Shown: positions 29,501 to 38,398, counted from the stretch's first letter. The stretch: 64,000 nucleotides of DNA from Rugamonas rivuli (GCF_009380165.1 NZ_WHUF01000004.1:124001-188000); one strand, 5' to 3'. Made by a program: numbers and translations. Notes: generated by a model from the letters alone, not told the origin.

Positions 29501-29937
29501 GTTTCCCTCAATCTGACCTGGAATGTACGGTGTGTCCACTTTACTGTCGGGAGTGCCTATTTTGTGAATTAAAGAGTAAATAATTTGAGCACCTGTCCAC
29601 TTAACACGGCAAACTGGTCTGCGTTCACCGTGGCTGATTCAATGTGTTTCTCGAATCCCATACGCATATTAGGGTAACGTGTTGTTCCTCCCAGATCAAC
29701 ACGAATGTGATGGCTCACGCAATATTTGTTAAAAACAGAACATTTTGAGCGGGTTTTAGGGGCCAAATGAGCACATTTCCCCCTTTTGGGCGCGCGACGC
29801 GCTTTCATGGCCCCTGTTACAATTTGTTGCCATAGATACCTGTTTAGCACTAGTTCCCAGCCGGTAGCAGGACTACCATACAAACCATGCAATATCAGAA
29901 TCCCTGATAAGACATCCAAACTGACACGAGGTACCAA
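29501..29937. other. Intergenic gap between the barstar and glycine-zipper genes
   Basis: A divergent 437-base gap with lower GC than its surroundings. It should hold promoters for both flanking genes; TACAAT (in CCTGTTACAATTTG, near 29816) may be a -10 box for the rightward gene, but no matching -35 box is evident. No open frame with a ribosome-binding site was found. Confidence 0.5.
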
Positions 29938-30456
29938 ATGAACTTGCAAGCCAAACTGATCGCATCCGTACTTTGCGTAAGCGCCCTGCCCTTCGCTGCC
30001 CAAGCTGCCGATTTTGAAGATTTCGGCCGTGTGGTTCGCGTCACCCCGCAGGTCGAACAAATCAACCGTCCGCGCCAGGAATGCCGCACCGAATACGTCC
30101 AGGTACAGCAGCCTGCGCCATCGCGCGGCGTCGGCGGCGCCATCATCGGCGGCCTGATCGGCGGTCTGGCCGGTAATCAGGTCGGCGGCGGTACCGGCCG
30201 CTCGGTCGCCACCGCAGCTGGCGCCATCGCCGGCGCCGTTGCAGGCGACCGCATCGACAACGCCAACACCCCGTCCAGCGGCGGCGTGCAGGAACAGCAA
30301 GTCAAACAGTGCCGCACCGTCGACCACTGGGAATCGCGCACCTCTGGCTATGAAGTCACCTATGACTATCGCGGCCGCAACTACACCAGCGTGATGTCCT
30401 ACGATCCGGGCGAGCGCGTGCGCCTGCGCGTGGTCGTCGAGCCGATGCAGCGTTAA
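29938..30456 (+). CDS. Glycine-zipper 2TM-domain envelope protein
   Basis: A 172-residue exported protein. The signal peptide ends at AAQAAD (about residue 23) and the mature part has no lipobox cysteine. The core (about residues 63-105) is a glycine zipper, GVGGAIIGGLIGGLAGNQ then GRSVATAAGAIAGAVAGDRI, that can form a membrane hairpin. Similar domains occur in SlyB, PcP and OmpA-associated proteins of the outer membrane. Two mature cysteines (in RQECRTEY and VKQCRTVDHW) flank the zipper and could be bonded. The ribosome site is GAGG; a terminator follows. Its role in envelope stability is inferred from the family. Confidence 0.88.
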   Translation: MNLQAKLIASVLCVSALPFAAQAADFEDFGRVVRVTPQVEQINRPRQECRTEYVQVQQPAPSRGVGGAIIGGLIGGLAGNQVGGGTGRSVATAAGAIAGAVAGDRIDNANTPSSGGVQEQQVKQCRTVDHWESRTSGYEVTYDYRGRNYTSVMSYDPGERVRLRVVVEPMQR

Positions 30457-30474
30457 TCCCCCGCTACTCCCAAG

Positions 30475-30507
30475 CACTGCCGGTCCGATGACCGGCAGTG
30501 TCGTTTT
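30475..30507 (+). terminator. Terminator after the glycine-zipper gene
   Basis: CACTGCCGGTC (30475-30485), loop CGAT and GACCGGCAGTG (30490-30500) form an 11-bp perfect stem followed by TCGTTTT. Confidence 0.88.
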
Positions 30508-30572
30508 CAGGCTTGCTTTGCTGCAAGGCATCGCGGGATAATGCCGGTTCACCTCCTGTCGCTGCCGCCCCC

Positions 30573-31367
30573 ATGCTGATCAAACGAAAATCCATCGAAC
30601 AAGTCGAATCCTCCCGCCCGGCCTCCAAGCCCGCCTCCGTGCGCAAGCCCAAATATGCGCCGGTGACGCTGTCGGAACAGGACGGCGTACGCTATCTGCA
30701 CTTCGGCACGGAATGGGTGCAAGGCGCGATGCGCATCCGCAAGCCCAACTGGCCGGAGCTGGAATACGCGCAGCAGATGATGGCCTGGATGCTGTGGCAG
30801 CAAACGCCGGCGCGCATCGCCCAGCTGGGCCTGGGCACGGCCACGCTGACCAAATACTGCTACGTCACCTTCCCCGAGGCCGCCGTCACGGCGGTCGAGC
30901 TGAATCCGTCGGTGATCGCGATCTGCGCCTCGATGTTCAAGCTGCCGGACAACGACGCCCGCCTGAATGTGGTGGAAATGGATGCGCTCGACTACGTCAA
31001 CGACGAAGCCAACGCCGGCACGCTGGACGTGCTGCAAGTGGACCTGTACGACGCCACCGCGCGCGGCCCGGTGCTCGACAGCGCCGAGTTCTACCAGTCC
31101 TGCAACGCCTGCCTGACGGACGATGGCATCATGACGGTCAACCTGTTCGGCGACCACCCCAGCTACGCGCGCAACATCAAGGCCATCAAGTTCGCCTTCG
31201 AGCAAGTCATTTGCCTGCCGCAGGTACATGATGGTAACGTGGTGGCGATCGCCTTCAAGCGCCAGCGCGCCATCGACCTCGCCGCGCTGGCCGAGCGCGC
31301 GGCGCAGATCACCGCCGACACCAAGCTGCCGGCCAAGACCTGGGTCAAAGGCATCGCAGCGAAGTAA
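30573..31367 (+). CDS. Spermidine-synthase-like (SpeE-fold) protein
   Basis: A 264-residue cytoplasmic protein with a class I methyltransferase-like core as in aminopropyltransferases. RIAQLGLGTATLTKYCYVTF is the nucleotide-cofactor loop, VTAVELNPSVIAICASMF the second strand with the ribose-binding Glu, and DVLQVDLYDATARGP the segment that carries the catalytic Asp in SpeE. A basic 35-residue N-terminus precedes it. True spermidine synthases have further conserved residues not obvious here, so the substrate is uncertain. The ATG at 30573 lacks a strong ribosome site. It lies 63 bases upstream of a GspE-like ATPase gene on the same strand. Confidence 0.8.
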   Translation: MLIKRKSIEQVESSRPASKPASVRKPKYAPVTLSEQDGVRYLHFGTEWVQGAMRIRKPNWPELEYAQQMMAWMLWQQTPARIAQLGLGTATLTKYCYVTFPEAAVTAVELNPSVIAICASMFKLPDNDARLNVVEMDALDYVNDEANAGTLDVLQVDLYDATARGPVLDSAEFYQSCNACLTDDGIMTVNLFGDHPSYARNIKAIKFAFEQVICLPQVHDGNVVAIAFKRQRAIDLAALAERAAQITADTKLPAKTWVKGIAAK

Positions 31368-31430
31368 GCGAAGTAATCAGAGGGAATGCGGCAGCGGGCC
31401 GTTCCGCTGCCGACTTTTGAAAGTGGCACG

Positions 31431-33245
31431 ATGTCCGCAACCTCCGCAACTGCCGTCACACCGCCCGCCAAACCGGCGCCGCTCGATCTGCAGCAGATCT
31501 ACACCTGGCTGCTGGCCGACGGCATGATACGCAAGGCCGAAGTCAAGGATCTGTACGCGCAGAGCCAGGGCATCCTGAAGAATGCCGTCGGCCCCATGCA
31601 CCCGCTGTGCGCGGTGGCGCATGGCAAGCTGCTGTCGGCGCTGCCGCCGCACAAGCTGCTGACCCTGGACGCGCTGTGCGAATGGCTGGCCGCGCGCACC
31701 GGCCTGGCCTTCACCCGCATCGATCCGCTGAAGATAGACTTCACCCGCGTGGCCGACGTGATGTCGGCCAGCTACGCGGCGCGCTTCAACATCCTGCCGC
31801 TGGAACTGAACGGCGATACGCTGGTGGTGGCCACCGCCGACCCTTACGCGGTCGAGTGGGAAGCGGAGATCGCCAAGATCTCGCGCCGCACGATACGCCG
31901 CGTGATCGCCAATCCGCTCGACATCGCGCAGTACATCACGCAATTCTTTAGCCTGGCCAAGTCGATCAAGAAGGCCAACAAGAACAACACCAACGACCTC
32001 GCGCTGCGCAACAACTTCGAGCAGCTGGTCGAGATGGGCAAGACCAACAAGCAGGTCGACGCCAACGATCAGCACGTGATCAACATCGTCGACTGGCTGT
32101 GGCAGTACGCCTTCGAACAGCGCGCCTCGGACATCCACCTCGAACCCAAGCGCGACATGGCGGCGATCCGCTTCCGCATCGACGGCGTGCTGCACCAGGT
32201 GTACCAGGTGCCGGCGGTGGTGATGATCGCCATGACCGCGCGCATCAAGCTGCTGGGCCGCATGGACGTGATCGAGAAGCGCCGCCCGCAGGACGGCCGC
32301 ATCAAGACCCGCACCGCCGGCGGCCAGGAAATCGAACTGCGCCTGTCGACGCTGCCGACCGCCTTCGGCGAAAAGCTGGTGATGCGTATCTTCGACCCCG
32401 ACGTGGTGGTGAAGACCTTGCCGGAACTGGGCTTCCCCGCCGACGACGCGCAGCGCTGGGACGAGCTGACCGCGCGCCCGCACGGCATCATCCTGGTGAC
32501 GGGACCGACCGGCTCGGGCAAGACCACCACGCTGTACACCACGCTCAAGGCGCTGGCGACATCGGAGGTCAACGTCTGCACGGTGGAAGACCCGATCGAG
32601 ATGGTGGAGCCGGCCTTCAACCAGATGCAGGTACAGCCCGGCATCGAGCTGTCGTTCGCCGACGGCGTGCGCGCGCTGATGCGGCAAGACCCGGACATCA
32701 TCATGGTCGGCGAGATCCGCGACCTGGCCACCGCCGAGATGGCGATCCAGGCCGCGCTGACCGGCCACCTGGTGCTGTCCACCCTGCACACCAACGACGC
32801 GCCGTCGGCCGTGATGCGGCTGCTGGAGCTGGGCGTGCCCTACTACCTGCTGGAGGCGACGCTGATCGGCATCATGGCGCAGCGCCTGGTGCGCACGCTG
32901 TGCACCGAATGCAAGAAGGACGACGGCGAACTGACCGACGACATCTGGCACAGCATAGGCGGCGCCTGGGACTTGCCCAAGCCGGCCGTTATCTATCGCG
33001 CGGTGGGCTGCCCCGAATGCCGTCAGACCGGCTATCGCGGCCGCACCGGCATCTACGAGCTGCTGACGGTGACGGAGAGCTTCAGCGACATGGTGCGCGA
33101 GGAAACCGACATCCAGGCGCTGCGCCGCCAGAGCGTGGCCGACGGCATGAAGCCGCTGCGCATCGCCGGCGCGATGAAGGTGCAGGAAGGCGTCACCACC
33201 GCCGACGAAGTGCTGAAGGTGACGGCGGCGCTGGGGATGAAATAG
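31431..33245 (+). CDS. GspE/PilB-type secretion ATPase, stand-alone
   Basis: A 604-residue hexameric ATPase of the type II secretion / type IV pilus class. An N-terminal GspE_N-like region (about residues 20-180) is followed by the bilobed ATPase: GPTGSGKTT Walker A (358-366), Asp box near 387 (VEDPIE), Walker B IIMVGEIRD (423-431), His box STLHTND (450-456), and a tetracysteine metal site C491-x2-C494 with C527-x2-C530. All catalytic parts are intact. No GspF, prepilin or secretin gene is adjacent, so it must act with components encoded elsewhere. The ATG at 31431 follows GAAAGTGGCACG. Confidence 0.92.
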   Translation: MSATSATAVTPPAKPAPLDLQQIYTWLLADGMIRKAEVKDLYAQSQGILKNAVGPMHPLCAVAHGKLLSALPPHKLLTLDALCEWLAARTGLAFTRIDPLKIDFTRVADVMSASYAARFNILPLELNGDTLVVATADPYAVEWEAEIAKISRRTIRRVIANPLDIAQYITQFFSLAKSIKKANKNNTNDLALRNNFEQLVEMGKTNKQVDANDQHVINIVDWLWQYAFEQRASDIHLEPKRDMAAIRFRIDGVLHQVYQVPAVVMIAMTARIKLLGRMDVIEKRRPQDGRIKTRTAGGQEIELRLSTLPTAFGEKLVMRIFDPDVVVKTLPELGFPADDAQRWDELTARPHGIILVTGPTGSGKTTTLYTTLKALATSEVNVCTVEDPIEMVEPAFNQMQVQPGIELSFADGVRALMRQDPDIIMVGEIRDLATAEMAIQAALTGHLVLSTLHTNDAPSAVMRLLELGVPYYLLEATLIGIMAQRLVRTLCTECKKDDGELTDDIWHSIGGAWDLPKPAVIYRAVGCPECRQTGYRGRTGIYELLTVTESFSDMVREETDIQALRRQSVADGMKPLRIAGAMKVQEGVTTADEVLKVTAALGMK

Positions 33246-33275
33246 GAAGGGGATAAATTGTTTTCACAAAACCCT

Positions 33276-33303
33276 TTGCACTTTGCGGCAGGCTGTATAT
33301 AAT
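33276..33303 (+). promoter_or_regulatory. Promoter of tRNA-Lys
   Basis: TTGCAC (33276-33281) and a perfect TATAAT (33298-33303) separated by 16 bases. The predicted start near 33310 is only a few bases upstream of the mature tRNA, followed by GC-poor to GC-rich transition typical of stable RNA promoters. Confidence 0.78.
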
Positions 33304-33317
33304 ACGGCCTCTTTCGG

Positions 33318-33393
33318 GGGTCGTTAGCTCAGCTGGTAGAGCAGCGGACTTTTAATCCGTTGGTCGCAGGTTCGAATCCCGCACGGCCTACCA
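33318..33393 (+). tRNA. tRNA-Lys (anticodon TTT)
   Basis: A 76-base tRNA. Acceptor arms GGGTCGT and ACGGCCT pair with two G-T wobbles, including the first pair G1-U72. The D arm reads TAGCTCAGCTGGTAGAGCA, the anticodon loop ACTTTTAAT places TTT at 33351-33353, and the T arm contains GGTTCGAATCC. CCA is encoded. It has a strong promoter and a terminator of its own. Confidence 0.96.
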
Positions 33394-33415
33394 CCGAATT
33401 CAGCAGTACCAATTG

Positions 33416-33448
33416 AGGCTTACCCGCTACGGCGCGTAGGCCTTTTTT
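33416..33448 (+). terminator. Terminator after tRNA-Lys
   Basis: AGGCTTAC pairs with GTAGGCCT (one G-T) across a GC-rich loop, followed by a run of Ts beginning at 33443. It lies 22 bases after the tRNA. Confidence 0.75.
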
Positions 33449-33464
33449 GCGTCCATAAGAAAGA

Positions 33465-35210
33465 TCACTGCGCCAATCGCAAGATCGGCACCGTGATATA
33501 GCTGCGGTTGGACCATTCCACCTTCAGCTTCTCCTTCGCATCGGCAATCGTTTCATCGCTCACATCCTTGCCTGTGCCGTAATTCAGTTGTGAGAACGGG
33601 TTCTTGTTCACGTTCAGGTAGACAACCAGCCGGCTTCCCTTGCTCAGGCGTTTGCTGACCAACTTGGTCATGCCCAGCGGGATGCGCTCAAGCCGGCCAG
33701 GCGTGAGCAGCATGCGGCGGCTTGGATCCTTCGCATAGCTGGCGCGATTGATGATGTAAGAGAGATGGAAATACTTCCCCTCCGGCGTCAGCTCGTACAG
33801 GGTCACGCCCAGGTCGAAGTCGCGCTTATTGATGCGCGCGGCAATCTCGCCACCAAAGGCGCCGTTGTACAAGACCTCGTCCTCGAACGGTGCGCTGATA
33901 AAAATGTAGCCGTTGCTCGTATCGATCTCGTCGGTCACGATCGAACCCGGGTAGTAGTCATTGTTGAACTGCTTGCGGTCCCGAAAATCGACCACCTGCC
34001 TGAGCATGGCCGGCTTGCCCGGCCGGACGGCGCTCAGGAGATGCGCGCGCTGCTTGTTTGCGCTGGCGAGCGACACATTGCTCAAGTAGAGCTTGAGTGT
34101 TTCATTGCTCATCGCTGCCAACGAAGGCGCGCTGCGCCACTGCTCGGTGCCCATGACCTGGTAGTTGATCTTGTCCTTCAACACGCCGGGCTTGGGGCCG
34201 TTTTTCAGGATGTAGTCCAGCCATTGATAAGTGATGGCCTTGGTATCGATCAGCGCAGCGTCCGGCACCTCCATGCCATTGATAAGCTTCTCGCCGCCGC
34301 GCTGCGCTCCGAAGTGGCCATAAGGACCGATGATCAGGTAGTGCTCGGCGTTCGGCACATAGCGCAGGTGCTCACGCAGATAATTCACGCCGGATACCTG
34401 CGAATCGTTGTAGTAACCGTCCACCGACAATACCGGTATCCGGATCTGGGCAAACTCGTCCTTGTACGGCGCCATCGCCTGCCAGTAAGCGTCGTAGGAT
34501 GGGTGCTGCATCCATCGCTGCAGCAAGGGATTGGGCGTGCCGTCGATCTTGTCGATGGTGCGATAGGCAGCACCGCTGCTCCACCACGCGAACTGCATCT
34601 TGCGGAAGCGCTCGCGGTCATCGTTGACGGCGCTGTCGAGGGTCTTGTTGTTGCCGACGTAGAAGGCCCACTGGTAATTGGGATTGATGAAGACATTATT
34701 CTCCATCGGCAAACCCATTCCCGGGCGGTTCGCCACATAGGGCACGATAGTCTTGAGGGCCGGATGCAAAGTCTTGGCCGCAGCCCATTGCGTAAAGCCG
34801 TTGTAGCTGCCGCCGAACATGCCTACCGCGCCGTTGCTCCAGGGCTGGCGACTGATCCAGTCGATGACATCGTAGGCATCCTTGGCGTCGTGCTCGTACG
34901 GTGCAATGGGGTCCTGGCTCAGGTACTTGCCGCGGCTGTAGGCCATCATGGCGACATAGCCGCGGTCGGCTATCTCTTTCAGGCTCGCCAGGTCACGCTC
35001 AGGGCGAACGTAGATGGTGAACTGCAGCACCGTCGGCAGTGTGGGGGCCGCATCTTTTCGGCGTACCAGCATCCCCGACACGGTGGCGCCGTCGCGGGTC
35101 GTGAGTACTACCTTGTCTTGCACATCGTAGTCGGCGCCTGGGGCTGGCTGCGCATCGGCCACGCGGGCCACCGACAACAAGAGCGCGATGATGGTCAGGA
35201 CATTCCTCAT
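33465..35210 (-). CDS. Secreted CocE/NonD-family acyl or peptide hydrolase
   Basis: A 581-residue exported serine hydrolase of the X-Pro dipeptidyl-peptidase S15 / CocE group. A signal peptide ends near ARVADAQ (residue 20). The alpha/beta hydrolase core has the nucleophile elbow GMFGGSYNGFTQW with S135, an acid candidate in LSVDGYYND and the base in IGPYGHFGAQRGG. The C-terminal jelly-roll domain (about 370-581) contains VTLYELTPEGKYFHLSY, typical of CocE. Substrates of this family include peptides, acyl esters and beta-lactam side chains. The ATG at 35210 overlaps the stop of the upstream gene (ATGA), so both are co-translated. Codon use is less GC biased than in adjacent core genes. Confidence 0.88.
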   Translation of the reverse strand: MRNVLTIIALLLSVARVADAQPAPGADYDVQDKVVLTTRDGATVSGMLVRRKDAAPTLPTVLQFTIYVRPERDLASLKEIADRGYVAMMAYSRGKYLSQDPIAPYEHDAKDAYDVIDWISRQPWSNGAVGMFGGSYNGFTQWAAAKTLHPALKTIVPYVANRPGMGLPMENNVFINPNYQWAFYVGNNKTLDSAVNDDRERFRKMQFAWWSSGAAYRTIDKIDGTPNPLLQRWMQHPSYDAYWQAMAPYKDEFAQIRIPVLSVDGYYNDSQVSGVNYLREHLRYVPNAEHYLIIGPYGHFGAQRGGEKLINGMEVPDAALIDTKAITYQWLDYILKNGPKPGVLKDKINYQVMGTEQWRSAPSLAAMSNETLKLYLSNVSLASANKQRAHLLSAVRPGKPAMLRQVVDFRDRKQFNNDYYPGSIVTDEIDTSNGYIFISAPFEDEVLYNGAFGGEIAARINKRDFDLGVTLYELTPEGKYFHLSYIINRASYAKDPSRRMLLTPGRLERIPLGMTKLVSKRLSKGSRLVVYLNVNKNPFSQLNYGTGKDVSDETIADAKEKLKVEWSNRSYITVPILRLAQ

Positions 35211-36205
35211 TGGCTGCCTTTCGTATGAAATTCCTCCGGGTGCTCTACCACAACGCCGATCGTCGTCAACCACGTCTCGACCAGCTGCGGCCACTTCGTG
35301 ATCGGGAGCCCGGTTGGACGCAGTCCGAACGCGTGCTTACCGCCGGCGAACAAGTGCATCTCAACCGGCACATTCGCCTTCCTCAGCGCCGCGTAATACA
35401 GCAGGGAAAACTCGACCGGATCCACCGGATCGTCTTGCGCGTGAACCAGGAAGGTTGGCGGTGTCTGCTTGGTGACGACGATGCCTGGATTGATCCTGGA
35501 AAGGTCGTCCTGGTAATTGACCGACATATGCCCGGGATAAAGCGCTACCGCAAAGTCAGGACGATAGCTCGCACGGTCGGCCTCATCTACAGCCGGATAG
35601 ATGCGCTTGGTGTACGTACTGATTGCCGCGACCAAGTGGCCGCCGGCCGAAAAGCCAAGAACGCCAATCTTGTTCGGATCGATTTTCCAATCGGCCGCAT
35701 GATGGCGAAGGAGGCTCACTGCCCTCTGCGCATCCTGCAACGCCGTATGTACTTTCGGAATGACGCGCTTGTTGCGCACCGGATCCCAATGCGGCCCCGA
35801 GCCAGGAACGCGATACTTCAAGAGCACGCACGTCACGCCGATGTCGGTGAGCCAGTCGCACACTTCCGTGCCTTCAAGATCGATGGCCAGTACCCGATAG
35901 CCCCCGCCAGGAAAGACGACCACGGCAGCGCCGGTGTTCTTCCCCTTCGGCGGGTAGATGGTCATCGTCGGATGCGTGACGTTCGATACCTGTAGCCACG
36001 GCTTGCCCGCAACGGGCGCATCTTCGCGCAGCGTTGTGTCGTCCTCAGGTCCAGCGGCGGGTTGTGGGTTGGGGATCGCTCCAGGCCAAAGCGGCAATTG
36101 CGCATGTCCGGACGAAGGCTGCCAAGCATCTGCACTCACGTTGGCAGAGACAAATATCGTGAGCGCCAAGAATATATATTTCAAAGAATTTCCATTAGCA
36201 GACAA
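35207..36205 (-). CDS. Secreted alpha/beta hydrolase, acetyl-esterase-like
   Basis: A 332-residue exported esterase-like protein. A hydrophobic leader (KYIFLALTIFVSANVSADA) acts as signal peptide. The hydrolase core shows VVVFPGGGYRVLAIDLEG (oxyanion region), the nucleophile elbow GVLGFSAGGHLVAA, an acid in HAQDDPVDPVEF and a base in GGKHAFGLRP. This resembles bacterial BD-FAE / acetylxylan esterase proteins. The start is uncertain: the frame opens with a TTG at 36205, and another TTG at 36184 is preceded by GGAAA. Its 3' end overlaps the CocE-like gene by 4 bases. Confidence 0.85.
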   Translation of the reverse strand: MSANGNSLKYIFLALTIFVSANVSADAWQPSSGHAQLPLWPGAIPNPQPAAGPEDDTTLREDAPVAGKPWLQVSNVTHPTMTIYPPKGKNTGAAVVVFPGGGYRVLAIDLEGTEVCDWLTDIGVTCVLLKYRVPGSGPHWDPVRNKRVIPKVHTALQDAQRAVSLLRHHAADWKIDPNKIGVLGFSAGGHLVAAISTYTKRIYPAVDEADRASYRPDFAVALYPGHMSVNYQDDLSRINPGIVVTKQTPPTFLVHAQDDPVDPVEFSLLYYAALRKANVPVEMHLFAGGKHAFGLRPTGLPITKWPQLVETWLTTIGVVVEHPEEFHTKGSQ

Positions 36206-36363
36206 GACTTTAGTTTAAAAAAATCTTGCCAAGCTTAGCAGAAATGCAATACACATCCAAGGTAATGAGGAGTAAACCAAGACGCAACGCCATCTGTGAT
36301 GTCGATCAATGAACCAGGCTGGCGCGACATCATGCAATCCGTCTGCCGTATAATCGGCAAATC

Positions 36364-36567
36364 ATGAATGAAAATCCATCCCCGACTGCGTCCGAGTTTG
36401 CGACTGCTGAAGAAGCCGAAGCCTACGACCGTTGGTTTCGGGCGAAAGTTCAAAGGTCGCTTGACGACCAACGCCCCTCGGCCCCTCACGAGGACGTGAT
36501 GGCGGCACTCCGGAAGATTATCGAAACGAAGCGCGACACCAATGCTTCCGATCCGATGGCAAACTGA
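36364..36567 (+). CDS. Antitoxin of a type II toxin-antitoxin pair
   Basis: A 67-residue acidic protein located directly upstream of and overlapping a RelE/ParE-type toxin gene by 26 bases. It has no clear signal or membrane segment. The C-terminal half (EEAEAYDRWFRAKVQRSLDD, then APHEDVMAALRKIIETK) resembles short RelB/StbD-like antitoxins, whose C-terminus wraps the toxin. The N-terminal DNA-binding half is too short to classify with confidence. The pair is expected to repress its own promoter in 36206-36363. Confidence 0.75.
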   Translation: MNENPSPTASEFATAEEAEAYDRWFRAKVQRSLDDQRPSAPHEDVMAALRKIIETKRDTNASDPMAN

Positions 36568-36817
36568 AGCGCAAGCAGATCTGGCGACGATTCTCGCCTA
36601 CATCGCAGAGCGTAACCAACAGGCCGCAACCGATCTCTACAACGAGATTGATCGCGCCGTATCACAGCTTCCGCATCACCCCAATCTATACCGTCCGGGA
36701 CGGGTAGCTGACACGCGCGAAATGGTCGTCCATTCAAATTACGTTATCGTGTATCGCGTTGGCACGACTGCGATAGAAATTCTATCCGTCATGCATACGC
36801 GCCAACAGTATCCTTGA
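36542..36817 (+). CDS. RelE/ParE-family toxin
   Basis: A 91-residue basic protein of the RelE/ParE fold. It begins with RWQTEAQADLATILAYIAER, the standard helix pair, then RPGRVADTREMVVHSNYVIVYRV and ends IEILSVMHTRQQYP, a C-terminus highly typical of ParE/RelE toxins. ParE poisons gyrase and RelE cuts mRNA on the ribosome; the sequence alone does not decide which. The gene begins inside the antitoxin gene in another frame, so its translation is probably coupled. Confidence 0.9.
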   Translation: MLPIRWQTEAQADLATILAYIAERNQQAATDLYNEIDRAVSQLPHHPNLYRPGRVADTREMVVHSNYVIVYRVGTTAIEILSVMHTRQQYP

Positions 36818-36857
36818 GTGGTACAAGAAACTCAGCCGAGTTGATGGCACACATCGC

Positions 36858-38375
36858 CTAGAGCGCGGACGCCTTCCAGTAACGGTCCAGCCATTGCTGG
36901 TGCGTGGGCATCGCCGCGACGGCGTGGGCCAGCGTTGCGCGCATGTCCTCGACGTATTGCACCAGCTTATCCTCCGGCATGTCATCGACAATCGGGTGGT
37001 AGCTTTGCGGCATGATGCGCTGGCCCAGCATCACTTGCACCCAACTCGGCAGCGCGAAGAAATCCTCGCCGTTGCGGAAATAGCGCCCGTCGCTGCGGAA
37101 CAGGTCCATCGCCTCCTTCAAGCTGTCCGGGACCGACATCGTGCGGCAGTAGTCCCAGAATGGCGTGTCGTTGCGCTCGGTCGCGTGGTAGTGCAGGATC
37201 AGGAAATCCCGTACCCGCTCGTACTCGAATGCCGATTCGCGATTGAAGCGCTCGGCCAGCAAGGGATTGAAGTCGCTGCCAGGGAACAGTCCCAGCAGCC
37301 GCGTGATGCCCGACTGGACCATGTAGATGCTGGTCGATTCCAGCGGCTCCAAAAATCCGCTGGCCAGACCCAGCGCCACCACGTTCTTGTTCCAGCACTT
37401 CTTGCGCATGCCGGGCGTGAAGCGCAGCGGACGCGGATCGGCCAGCGGCTTGCCGTCGAGGTTGGCCAGCAGCGTTGCTGATGCCTCGTCGTCGCCGATG
37501 TATTTGCTCGAATACACATAGCCGTTGCCGGTACGGTGCTGCAACGGAATGCGCCACTGCCACCCTGCTTCGCGCGCGGTGGCACGCGTGTACGGTGTGA
37601 TCGGATCAATGCGCTCGCTCGGCACCGCCATCGCGCTGTCGCATGGCAGCCAGTGCGACCAGTCCTCGTAACCGGTCTTCAGCGCCTGCTCGATCAGCAA
37701 CCCACGGAAGCCCGAGCAATCGATGAACAATTCGCCGTCGACGACCTGTCCGTTCTCCATCGTCACCGATTCGACAAAGCCATCGTCGGCGCGCTGGTTC
37801 ACACCGACGATCTTGCCTTCGATGCGCTGTACGCCGCGCTGCTCCGACAGCTCGCGCAGGAAGCGCGCATACAAACCGGCGTCGAAATGATAGGCATAGG
37901 CGATGTCGGCCAATGGCGAGTTCGGCGGCGAGTTCCTATCGCCAGGCACGAACTTGCCTTGCGGCGCCATCACCGTTTGCAGCGAGTACTCGCCAATCGG
38001 CGCCGCCCGCCCGGACTGGAACAACTTCAGCCAGAACTGGTGGAACGGCAGCGGCCCCAATGAGCGACCAATCACGCCGAAGCCGTGGATGTAGCTGTCG
38101 CCGATGCGCGCCCAATCCTGGAACTGGATGCCAAGCTTGATCGTGCCCTGCGTGCGCTTGACGAACTCGGTTTCGTCTATGCCCAGCATCTGTCCGTTGA
38201 ACATGCGGATGTGCGGAACGCTGGCCTCACCCACGCCAACGATGCCGATTTCCTCAGACTCGATCAACCGCACCGAAGTTTGCTTGCCGAGATAAGTAGC
38301 CAGTGCCGCAGCCGCCATCCAGCCTGCGCTGCCGCCACCGACGACGACCACGCGCTTGATCCTGTTGTTTGTCAT
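36858..38375 (-). CDS. Flavin-dependent tryptophan-halogenase-family protein
   Basis: A 505-residue FAD-binding halogenase. The Rossmann motif is VVGGGSAGW (residues 11-19). The catalytic lysine is K80 (GTIKLGIQF) and the glutamate E346 (FLEPLESTSIYM), the positions known from PrnA-type enzymes. The halogenase-specific GWQWRIP (271-277) separates FAD and substrate sites. All hallmarks of an active chlorinase/brominase are present. The partner flavin reductase is not in the window. The gene is downstream of, and in the same direction as, the large TonB receptor gene but separated by a terminator. In related genomes this family often sits next to TonB receptors, where substrates are mostly unknown. 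The ATG at 38375 was preferred over an upstream TTG. Confidence 0.93.
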   Translation of the reverse strand: MTNNRIKRVVVVGGGSAGWMAAAALATYLGKQTSVRLIESEEIGIVGVGEASVPHIRMFNGQMLGIDETEFVKRTQGTIKLGIQFQDWARIGDSYIHGFGVIGRSLGPLPFHQFWLKLFQSGRAAPIGEYSLQTVMAPQGKFVPGDRNSPPNSPLADIAYAYHFDAGLYARFLRELSEQRGVQRIEGKIVGVNQRADDGFVESVTMENGQVVDGELFIDCSGFRGLLIEQALKTGYEDWSHWLPCDSAMAVPSERIDPITPYTRATAREAGWQWRIPLQHRTGNGYVYSSKYIGDDEASATLLANLDGKPLADPRPLRFTPGMRKKCWNKNVVALGLASGFLEPLESTSIYMVQSGITRLLGLFPGSDFNPLLAERFNRESAFEYERVRDFLILHYHATERNDTPFWDYCRTMSVPDSLKEAMDLFRSDGRYFRNGEDFFALPSWVQVMLGQRIMPQSYHPIVDDMPEDKLVQYVEDMRATLAHAVAAMPTHQQWLDRYWKASAL

Positions 38376-38398
38376 GTCTCGCGATCCGTTCTTCAAGC

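Noticed and set aside
29569-30552. A 327-codon minus-strand open frame over the glycine-zipper gene and the gap before it
   Set aside because: It lacks a ribosome site, covers a clear signal-peptide-containing gene on the other strand, and extends through that gene's terminator.
33371-33393. tRNA-Lys 3' end as an attachment site
   Set aside because: No second copy of this segment was found downstream within the window and no integrase is present.
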